A DNA stretch of 44,509 nucleotides from Myxococcales bacterium (GTDB lineage Bacteria; Myxococcota_A; Polyangia; Polyangiales; JAFGIB01): contig JAPPOT010000104.1 of NCBI GenBank assembly GCA_028817855.1, positions 1-44,509 of the forward strand, written 5' to 3'. Below the pieces are notes generated by a model, which had not been told where the DNA came from, searched no databases, and saw only the letters and a program-made list of their open reading frames with translations. Positions 38,354 to 44,509 of this stretch are shown here, in pieces. The translations under genes were made by a program, and so were the position numbers. Every line of letters starts with the position of its first letter. Positions within the stretch are counted from its first letter, which is position 1.

Positions 38354-40056
38354 TGCGCGGTCCATCGCCGGCGATCCAGCACCTGGGGCTCGGACTCGCC
38401 CTGTGCACCGCGATCGCCTGCAAGGCCACCCTGCCCGATGGGGTCTTCGCCTGCGAGCAGGACGCGGACTGCCCGACAGGTTTCGACTGCCTGAGCGACA
38501 CGGACGGCGCGCGCTATTGCTACCGTCCGGGCAACGAGCCCGTGGCGCCGGGCCCAACGGGAACGGCCGACGCCGGGGACGGCCAGGGCGGCGACGGGGA
38601 TGGCGACACGGGCGGCGACGGCGACACCGGCGACGATGGCGACGCGTCGATGGACGGCGGCCGTGGCACCGCCGGTGGCGACGGGAACAGCGACGGCGGC
38701 CGGGACGGCGGCACCGGCGAGGGCGAGCCCCCGACTTGCGCCGACGATCACGGGGGCTGCGATCCCCTCGCCGAGTGCACCGATGGCGCGGACGGCCCCG
38801 AGTGCGGGCCGTGTCCAGTCGGCTACCGGGGCGACGGCGCCCTCGGCTGCACGGCCCTGTCGACGGTTCAGTTCGGCACCACGCTGTCCGAGTCGGCGCT
38901 CGGCGCCGTCAGCAATGGGGACGGTGACGTCTACATCACGGGCTACACCGAGGGCGCCATGGAGCCAGGGTCGTGGCTGGGCAAGGACGACGCCTTCCTC
39001 GTCAAGTACGACGCCGCCGGGACACGGCAGTGGCTCCGTCAGTTCGGCACCTCGGAGAACGACATCGGCTGGCACATCGCTATCGATGACGCCGGCAGCG
39101 TCTACGTCGTCGGCTTCACCGGCGCTTCCCTGGATGGGCAGACCTTCGCGGGCGGCGCGGACTTCTTCGTGACCAAGTACGGCAGCGACGGCACACGCGC
39201 GTGGACGACCCAGTTCGGCGGCGATCGCTGGGACATCGGCAGCGCCATCGCGGTCGATGGCGATGGCAACGTCTACGTCGCCGGTCGCACCGACGGCGAG
39301 ATGCCCGGCGAGGACGCCGCCGGCGCCGAGGACATCGTGGTGGCCAAGCTGGCCCCCAACGGAGATCTGCTGTGGGTCCAGCAACGCGGCACGACCTCGC
39401 GCGACGAGGGCCACGCCATCACGGTCGATGGCGATGGCAACATCTACGTCGCGGGCTTCTCCACCTCCAGCCTCGATGGCAACAGCCACGTCGCCGACTT
39501 CGACAGCGTGCTGCTCAAGTTCGACCCGGACGGCAACTGGCAGTGGACCCGCCAGTGGGGCACCGCCGGCGTCGATCACGTGCGCACGCTGCTGAACAAC
39601 GCCTCTGGCATCTACGTGATCGGCCACGCGGGGGGTGATGTCGAGGGCGTCCAGGGCCTCGGCGATGACGACGAGCTGATCGCGCTCTACGACGCCGACG
39701 GCAACCGCGAGTGGCTGCGGCTGACCGGTACCGCCGATCACGACGACACACGCGGCGCCGTGCTCGACGCGGACGGCAATCTCTACGTCAGCGGCGCGAC
39801 CGAGGGCTCGCTGCCGGGCTTCGAGCATCAGGGCTACCTCGATGTCCGCGTGACCAAGTACTCGCCGACGGGTGCCGAGCTCTGGACGCGACAGCTCGGC
39901 ACGGCCGGGCAGGACGAGGCCCGCGCGATCGCCCTCGACCCGACCGGCGGCGTCTACGTCCCCGCCAACATGGAGGCCTCGGTCGACGGCCGTCCCTTCC
40001 TCGGCGTTCGCGACGTGGTGCTGCTGCGCTACGACGCGGACGGCGAACGGCGCTAA
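38353..40056 (+). CDS. SBBP-repeat β-propeller lipoprotein with EGF-like module
   Basis: A 567-residue lipoprotein with lipobox AIACK; the residue after Cys is Lys, unlike the small residues of the others. A first Cys module (FACEQDADCPTGFDCLSDTDGARYC) and a Gly/Asp linker come before an EGF-like module (TCADDHGGCDPLAECTDGADGPECGPCPVGYRGDGALGC). The rest is a β-propeller of about seven SBBP repeats: TTLSESALGAVSNGDGDVYITGYT, ENDIGWHIAIDDAGSVYVVGFT, RWDIGSAIAVDGDGNVYVAGRT, SRDEGHAITVDGDGNIYVAGFS and so on. It is translationally coupled to the TPR/PEGA gene. Surface exposure and a sugar- or protein-binding role are likely. Confidence 0.9.
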   Translation: MRGPSPAIQHLGLGLALCTAIACKATLPDGVFACEQDADCPTGFDCLSDTDGARYCYRPGNEPVAPGPTGTADAGDGQGGDGDGDTGGDGDTGDDGDASMDGGRGTAGGDGNSDGGRDGGTGEGEPPTCADDHGGCDPLAECTDGADGPECGPCPVGYRGDGALGCTALSTVQFGTTLSESALGAVSNGDGDVYITGYTEGAMEPGSWLGKDDAFLVKYDAAGTRQWLRQFGTSENDIGWHIAIDDAGSVYVVGFTGASLDGQTFAGGADFFVTKYGSDGTRAWTTQFGGDRWDIGSAIAVDGDGNVYVAGRTDGEMPGEDAAGAEDIVVAKLAPNGDLLWVQQRGTTSRDEGHAITVDGDGNIYVAGFSTSSLDGNSHVADFDSVLLKFDPDGNWQWTRQWGTAGVDHVRTLLNNASGIYVIGHAGGDVEGVQGLGDDDELIALYDADGNREWLRLTGTADHDDTRGAVLDADGNLYVSGATEGSLPGFEHQGYLDVRVTKYSPTGAELWTRQLGTAGQDEARAIALDPTGGVYVPANMEASVDGRPFLGVRDVVLLRYDADGERR

Positions 40057-40173
40057 CGGGCTCACTCTGTCGCACGAGCGGGAACCCGCAGCTCGGTCCC
40101 GAGACCTCCACCGCGATCGGCGCCGGCGTCGAGGGGTCGCCCGTGGAGGGGCTGCTCATCGCTCTGAGATCAG

Positions 40174-42069
40174 CTACCACTGGGTGTCGAGCCAGGCGGC
40201 GCGCTCGAGTAGCCAGGTGCGCATGAACTCGATCTGCCCCTCCCAGGTGGCCTCGGTCGGGGTCTGGAAGGGGCCGACACTGGGGCTCTGAAGGTTGGGC
40301 CAGCGCTCGAAGTTGCGCGCGGCCGCCGCCGCGATCGGCGCGCTCAGGGCGTCGATGCGCTCGCCTATCGCCGCGTCCGAGAGCACATCCTGACGCAGCG
40401 CGCGCCAGCGCTGGGCGACCAGCTCGACGAAGGCGGGATCCTGCATCAGGCGGAAGTGCCAGTCCGTGTTGACCGGGTCGCGCTGCTGCTCGTACTGCCA
40501 GCCGGCGATCTGGTCGTTCTCGAAGAAGCCGCCCACGCCGGCCGCCAGGTTGTAGTCCCACAGGGGCCCGGCGAAGATCTTGGTGTCGCGGTCCTTGTAG
40601 TAGTAGGCGCTGCGAATGTACGCGTCCATCTCGCGTCCCAGCTCGTTGACGATCAGCTGGTCGACGAACGACTGCGTGTCGATGAAGGCGGCGTAGCCGG
40701 CGATCGGGTCGGCAAAGCCCTGCCCTTGCAGTGCGTCGTGAAACTCCTGGATGTGCTGGGTGAGCCACTGTTGCTGCTCGGCAATGAGCGGGCTCGGGTC
40801 GACCACCTCCAGGTCGAGCCAGCAGCCGTTGGTCTCCGCCATCGGCTGACCTGGAAAGCCAAAGCCCCCCTGACTCGAGGTCGAGCTGGAGGCACCGGCA
40901 CACAGCAGCGTCGGCTCCTCGGCGGCGCGCCACTCGAACTTGAAGATGTAGCCGCCGCTGATGGCGGGCAGCGCCGTATCAGCCGCCGTCAGCTGCTGGA
41001 GGTCGAGGCGGTTCTTGTTGTTCTTGATCGTCTCGAGGATCAGATAGACGCCCATGTAGTCCGCCTCGCTCACCGGCCGGCTCGCGGTGTTGAGGTAGAC
41101 CTCGGCGAAGGCGAAGCGCGGGGCGGCCATCCCCATGGCCGCACCGGTGGCATAGAAGAAGGCGTCGCGGATCAGGGCCTTGTCCGCGAACGGACCGCGC
41201 AGGGCCCAGTCGGCCTCCGCCGGCAGCCCGAGCAGCGGCCAGTCCAGATCCTCGTCGGCGTTGTCGCGCAGCTCGACCCGGTACGGGGTCTTGTCGAAGC
41301 TGGCGGTCGACTGGCCGCGGATGTGGAAGCCCGCGCGCGAGGCCACCTGGGGCGTGGCGGCCAGGCTCGCGGCGCCCGCCTCGAGCTCGAAGGCCATGAA
41401 GGCCACGTCCACGTAGTCGCGGGGCTCGTTGCTCAGCGGCCCGGCGCCGTAGTTGTCCAGCAGGACGATGGGCAGGTCGTGCTCCGGATCGAAGGAGCGC
41501 GCGATGTAGAGCGCGGTGCCGGCACCTGGGATCGCCTGACCATCGACGAAGGCCTGGGCGCGCACCTGCGTCGTCTGGGTGAGCTGGATCGGCCCGGCGA
41601 AGGCCTGCGAGCTCGCCGAGGGCGGCTGGCCATCGAGCGTGTAGCGGACCTCCACGCCGTCGGCCGTCGCCCCGGGCGCGAGCGCGAGGCTGAGCTCGAG
41701 CTGCCCCACGAAGGTGCCGCTCGGCACCGAGAACTCGATGCTCCCCTGCAGCTGCTGCTGGGCGCTGTCGAGGACGTCGTCGGCTGCGGGCGCGGGCTCC
41801 TGCGCGGCATCGCCCGGGCCGGGCGGCTGCGCGGGAGCTTCGGTGGCAGGCTCGTCACCCGCGCCATCACCCGCGGTGGTCTGTCCCGGCGCCTCCGAGC
41901 CGGCGCGCGGCTGCGCGTCGCCCGGCCCGTCCATAACGGGGCCACCGCCGTCGGCATCGTCATCGCACGCGATCAGCGTCAGCGCGAGGAGCGCCACAGC
42001 CAGCGGGCCGCGCCGATGGATCCGACGAAAATGCCGGAGATCACCGGGGTCAGCTGTCAGTCCTTGCAC
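40174..42069 (-). CDS. CotH-kinase lipoprotein with N-terminal chitobiase-like domain
   Basis: A 631-residue lipoprotein starting at GTG 42069, lipobox LTLIAC, with Asp residues after the Cys. Residues 40-100 are a Pro/Gly/Ala/Glu linker. Residues 110-190 resemble a chitobiase/β-hexosaminidase C-terminal β-domain (GATADGVEVRYTLDGQPPSASS…VRAQAFVDG). The CotH kinase domain follows: RGQSTASFDKTPYRVELRD, ADKALIRDAFFYATGAAMG, YMGVYLILETIKNNKNRLDL (nucleotide-binding part), and FAGPLWDYNLAAG (the metal Asp). CotH proteins are atypical protein kinases related to spore-coat CotH. Acting outside the cytoplasm would need an ATP source. Confidence 0.9.
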   Translation of the reverse strand: MQGLTADPGDLRHFRRIHRRGPLAVALLALTLIACDDDADGGGPVMDGPGDAQPRAGSEAPGQTTAGDGAGDEPATEAPAQPPGPGDAAQEPAPAADDVLDSAQQQLQGSIEFSVPSGTFVGQLELSLALAPGATADGVEVRYTLDGQPPSASSQAFAGPIQLTQTTQVRAQAFVDGQAIPGAGTALYIARSFDPEHDLPIVLLDNYGAGPLSNEPRDYVDVAFMAFELEAGAASLAATPQVASRAGFHIRGQSTASFDKTPYRVELRDNADEDLDWPLLGLPAEADWALRGPFADKALIRDAFFYATGAAMGMAAPRFAFAEVYLNTASRPVSEADYMGVYLILETIKNNKNRLDLQQLTAADTALPAISGGYIFKFEWRAAEEPTLLCAGASSSTSSQGGFGFPGQPMAETNGCWLDLEVVDPSPLIAEQQQWLTQHIQEFHDALQGQGFADPIAGYAAFIDTQSFVDQLIVNELGREMDAYIRSAYYYKDRDTKIFAGPLWDYNLAAGVGGFFENDQIAGWQYEQQRDPVNTDWHFRLMQDPAFVELVAQRWRALRQDVLSDAAIGERIDALSAPIAAAAARNFERWPNLQSPSVGPFQTPTEATWEGQIEFMRTWLLERAAWLDTQW

Positions 42070-42105
42070 ATCCTAGGTATGCCCGAAGAACCTACGAACG
42101 ATCAC

Positions 42106-42135
42106 AAAAAAGGGACGCCCGCCTCGGGGGGCAGT
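42106..42135 (-). terminator. Terminator of the regulator gene
   Basis: After the regulator stop, read on the minus strand, a short GCCC/GGGC stem leads to a run of six T (A6 at 42106-42111 on the plus strand). The stem is weak, but the T-run is unusual in this sequence. It lies between the regulator stop and the CotH gene start, so the CotH gene needs its own promoter or read-through. Confidence 0.5.
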
Positions 42136-42176
42136 GCGCGGACGGGCCGCTCGCTGGCGATCCTCGACGATCCCTG

Positions 42177-43166
42177 TCAGCTGGGTTCACACCTGCCGTC
42201 GAGGCCGAGCAAATGGCTGTTGAAGAGCACGACACGCTCCACCGGTTCCGACTGGGACACGATTGCGCGCAGCTGGCGAAAGTGAGCGCGGTGGAGATCG
42301 CTGAGGCGGTCGTAGTCTCGCGCGGACACGCCCGCCAGGTTGTAGGCGAAGATGCCGTCGGCGCCGTGCTCGAGACGCTCGAGGGCGACCCGTGTCCACC
42401 ACGCGCGCAGCGCACGCGCCATGCCGCTGTCGCGCCGCGTGTCGACCGTGAGCACGCGCGAGAGCTGCCAGCGGCCATCCACCATGCGGATCTGCCTGCT
42501 GCGCTCCAGCAGCCCGAGGCAGCGCCCTTCCTGCGCCTCGCTGATGCCGATGCGATGCGCGATCCAGCCGGGGCGATGGGCGGGCAGCCGCGCGTAGTCC
42601 TCGAGCTCCAGCGCGCGCAGGACGCCGAGCGTCCAGGGTTCGTCGTAGGCGGCCTGACGCGTGGCTTCCAGGTCGCGCCAGGTGCGCGCCACCGAGGGGA
42701 GCCGCTCCGGATCGACCAACAGTGCAACGAAGTCGAGCAAGCGCAAGGAGGTCGCCTCGAACAGGCGCAGGAAGTCGGGCAGGCGCGGCTCGGTGGTCGC
42801 CTGAAGCATGCGCGCGACGGCGAAGCGACTCAGCCCGCTGGCCTTCGCCAGGTGCACGATGGGCGTGCGGCCGCGCAGATCCGACAGCAGGCGCGCCACC
42901 CCCTCGGCGCTGTCGAGCTCGATCCCGTTCAGCCACTCGGGCGCGGCACCGTAGAAGCGCGACAGCGCCGCACGCACGTCGATGCCGGTGCGCATCGCGG
43001 CTTCGAGGAAGCGCGCGGCCGTGGGAAATGAGCGCCCCGACTCCCAGGTGTAGACGACGTTGCTGCGGTAGCCGAGCCGCCGCGCGAAGGCGGTCTGGGA
43101 GCGGTCGCCGCGCAGCGCCCGAGTCAGGTCGCGAGCCAGAGTCTCGTAGTCGAGCGGAGCATCCAT
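42177..43166 (-). CDS. TIGR02147/DUF4423-type XRE-like regulator
   Basis: A 329-residue protein of the myxobacterial/fibrobacter regulator family. Residues 10-60 are a helix-turn-helix (RSQTAFARRLGYRSNVVYTWESGRSFPTAARFLEAAMRTGID). A second HTH-like part lies near residues 110-150 (HLAKASGLSRFAVARMLQATTEPRLPDFLRLFE). The C-terminal half (DDYARLPAHRPGW-like, then ARDYDRLSDLHRAHFRQLRAIVSQSEPVERVVLFNSHLLGLDG) matches DUF4423. ATG 43166 begins the family N-terminus; there is no Shine-Dalgarno. Family members are transcription regulators of unknown ligand. It is divergent from a Cys-rich lipoprotein and an inverted repeat lies between them, so it likely controls that gene and itself. Confidence 0.85.
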   Translation of the reverse strand: MDAPLDYETLARDLTRALRGDRSQTAFARRLGYRSNVVYTWESGRSFPTAARFLEAAMRTGIDVRAALSRFYGAAPEWLNGIELDSAEGVARLLSDLRGRTPIVHLAKASGLSRFAVARMLQATTEPRLPDFLRLFEATSLRLLDFVALLVDPERLPSVARTWRDLEATRQAAYDEPWTLGVLRALELEDYARLPAHRPGWIAHRIGISEAQEGRCLGLLERSRQIRMVDGRWQLSRVLTVDTRRDSGMARALRAWWTRVALERLEHGADGIFAYNLAGVSARDYDRLSDLHRAHFRQLRAIVSQSEPVERVVLFNSHLLGLDGRCEPS

Positions 43167-43177
43167 CGAGATCGATA

Positions 43178-43223
43178 GAATTGCACATATTGGGGCCAAT
43201 CAACCAGATGAATTGTGCAATTC
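43178..43223. promoter_or_regulatory. Inverted-repeat operator in the regulator/lipoprotein divergent region
   Basis: GAATTGCACA (43178-43187) and TGTGCAATTC (43214-43223) form a perfect 10-base inverted repeat with a 26-base gap. The right arm is inside a palindrome of its own (GAATTGTGCAATTC, 43210-43223, one mismatch pair at its centre), and the gap holds another near-palindrome, ATTGGGGCCAAT (43189-43200). The A/T-rich arms stand out in this sequence. The likely binder is the DUF4423-type regulator. Confidence 0.65.
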
Positions 43224-43274
43224 ACTCCTAGTCGCGGCAGCGCTTTTGGGCCAGGGTTCAGCAAGGAGGGTGGG

Positions 43275-44509
43275 ATGCCGATGACTTCTCGCGCGCTGAT
43301 TTGCCTGGTTCTCTGTGCTCCGGTCGGCCCGGGGCTGGGCGCGTGCGTCGAAGGAGGCCAGGGCGGAGACGAGGGAGCGCTCGGCGGACCGTCGGCCGAC
43401 GAAATGCCAGGGGACGATCGACGCGACGCGGGTGTGGAGCCCCACACGCCCGGACCGGATGCCCCGGTGGTGCCCAGAGGTGACCTGGAAGGCGGGCTCG
43501 GGCCGGCGTGCTCGGCGCTGCGCTGGCCCGGACCCGACTCCGAGCGAACCCCCTATTTCTGCTTCGGCGACTTCTCGAGTGGGCCGTGGTCGTGCGAGTG
43601 CGCGGGGGAGGACCTGGTCACCAGCGAGCTCGAGGAGTGCGGCGACGCCCTGCTGGATGTCTGCGGCGTGGAGCCCGATCCGCCCAGCGGCTCGCCCGAT
43701 CACTGCATCGGCGAGGGCGCCGACGAGGGCACCTGCTGGAAGGGCGAGGGCAGCGGCTGGGAGTGCCGCTGCGGCGATGCCGGCGGGAGCAGCCCGCTCG
43801 AGCAGGTCGAGATCGACGACTGCAACACCGCCGTCTTCCGCACCTGCGCTGCGACGTGCGAGGAGCCACTCGGCCGCTGCGACCCGGTGCGCGATGGCGT
43901 GGACAACGAGTACCGCTGTGACTGCGCCTATTATGGCGAGGTCGCCCGACCCTACATCTCCGGGACCTGCCACAGCGCCATCGAAGGCGCGTGCAACCCG
44001 GAGCCGAACGCCTTCGACGGCGACACCGAGAGCGAGTGCAATAGCTACGCCGGGTACTGCGACGCCCAGGACGGCGGCTATGCGTGCCACTGCGTCGGCG
44101 ACGGTGCGGGCGTCTCCGTCGACGGGGGCGACGACTGCCCGTCGGTGCTGACCGACGCCTGCGGCGCCGACGAGCCCCCCGAGGCGAGCACCTGCCGCGC
44201 CGAGGGCGAAAGCGCAGTGGGGCGCTGCGTGGAGCTGGCCGAGGGCGTCCAGCAATGCCGCTGCGACGCGGTGGCCACGGCGTCGGACCCCGACGCGATG
44301 ACCACGGGTGGCACCGGTCTGTCGACCGACCCCGAGTCGCGCTCCACCCGCACGGAGGTCAGCTGCGAGCTGGCGCTGAGCCTGGACTGCCCCGATGCCA
44401 TCACTGCCGACGAGGCGCAGCGCACCGAGGCGTGCGAGCACCATGCGAGCTGCAACGCCGGCGTGACCGTCGACAGCTGCAGCGAGCTGATCTCGGACGC
44501 CTGCGCCAG
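43275..44509 (+). CDS. Cys-rich tandem-repeat lipoprotein (C-terminus cut by window edge)
   Basis: The frame is open from the ATG at 43275 (AAGGAGGG 4 bases upstream) to the window end, over 411 codons. The lipobox is GLGAC near residue 24; a Gly/Asp/Pro linker runs to about residue 75. The rest consists of about five or six tandem units of 45-65 residues with the plan C-x(n)-(W/Y)-x-C-x-C-x(15-25)-C-x5-C: PWSCECAG, WECRCGD, YRCDCAYY, YACHCVG, QQCRCDA are the equivalent cores, each followed by a helix with a Cys pair such as CGDALLDVCG, CNTAVFRTC, CHSAIEGAC, CPSVLTDAC. I do not recognise the family. It is divergent from the DUF4423-type regulator. Confidence 0.85.
   Translation, partial: MPMTSRALICLVLCAPVGPGLGACVEGGQGGDEGALGGPSADEMPGDDRRDAGVEPHTPGPDAPVVPRGDLEGGLGPACSALRWPGPDSERTPYFCFGDFSSGPWSCECAGEDLVTSELEECGDALLDVCGVEPDPPSGSPDHCIGEGADEGTCWKGEGSGWECRCGDAGGSSPLEQVEIDDCNTAVFRTCAATCEEPLGRCDPVRDGVDNEYRCDCAYYGEVARPYISGTCHSAIEGACNPEPNAFDGDTESECNSYAGYCDAQDGGYACHCVGDGAGVSVDGGDDCPSVLTDACGADEPPEASTCRAEGESAVGRCVELAEGVQQCRCDAVATASDPDAMTTGGTGLSTDPESRSTRTEVSCELALSLDCPDAITADEAQRTEACEHHASCNAGVTVDSCSELISDACA

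Noticed and set aside
37351-40065. 904-codon minus-strand ORF across the TPR/PEGA and SBBP genes
   Set aside because: Antisense shadow. The sense strand has TPR, EGF-like and SBBP repeats; the antisense has none.
1-44509. Possible tRNA, rRNA, integrase or phage genes
   Set aside because: None found on reading both strands; no anticodon-arm pattern, integrase or structural phage protein was recognised.

Overview
The window is a very GC-rich chromosomal segment, almost certainly from a member of the Myxococcota (Nannocystis-, Polyangium- or Sandaracinus-like). The reasons are: strong G/C bias at third codon positions; about half of the genes encode lipoproteins, several with Gly-Asp linkers (…GDGDGDG…) between the lipobox and the folded part; a short protein with a MYXO-CTERM-like tail; a TIGR02147/DUF4423-type regulator; a DUF1592/DUF1552 pair; and copper-monooxygenase, CotH-kinase and Cys-rich surface proteins. 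I saw no rRNA, tRNA, CRISPR array, intact insertion sequence or phage gene. Both ends cut through a lipoprotein gene.

Layout. 1-7.4 kb: partial lipoprotein, a small ORF and an LLM-type flavin oxidoreductase (minus), divergent from a type I sulfatase; then a Cys-rich lipoprotein (minus) divergent from two consecutive acyl-CoA dehydrogenase genes that end in a clear intrinsic terminator. 7.5-14 kb: overlapping DUF1592 (haem c motif, lipoprotein) and DUF1552 (Tat signal) genes; a frameshifted and an intact copy of a BamE/SmpA-like lipoprotein; and a di-haem oxidoreductase. 14-18.3 kb: LuxR-type regulator with a Glu where the receiver Asp normally lies, a membrane acyltransferase, an orphan MYXO-CTERM-like small protein, DUF1801 and a dicarboxylate/amino-acid:cation symporter. 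18.3-21.3 kb: Cys-rich lipoprotein overlapping a winged-helix-like regulator, and a four-CBS-domain protein.

21.4-29.4 kb: four large surface proteins, all on the minus strand: a propeller-like lipoprotein, a 1314-residue VWA/PPC protein with a Cys-rich insertion, a YD-repeat lipoprotein and another Cys-rich lipoprotein. 30-33.5 kb: a three-gene plus-strand operon encoding a PHM-type copper monooxygenase-like lipoprotein, a PQQ/polyvinyl-alcohol-dehydrogenase-like propeller lipoprotein and a c-type-cytochrome-like lipoprotein with an unusual CX5CH motif. This is the best candidate for an undescribed system: an outer-surface oxidation pathway in which quinoprotein-like and haem proteins exchange electrons with a copper monooxygenase. 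33.5-44.5 kb: a translationally coupled pair of PPC-domain lipoproteins, a decayed lipoprotein, a TPR/PEGA-like protein overlapping an SBBP-repeat lipoprotein, a CotH-kinase lipoprotein, and a DUF4423-type regulator transcribed divergently from a Cys-rich repeat lipoprotein with an inverted-repeat operator between them.

Taken together this is a region for building and renewing the cell surface, mixed with a few metabolic genes (acyl-CoA oxidation, sulfate-ester hydrolysis, transport). All family names come from reading the sequence and from memory; no database search was run.
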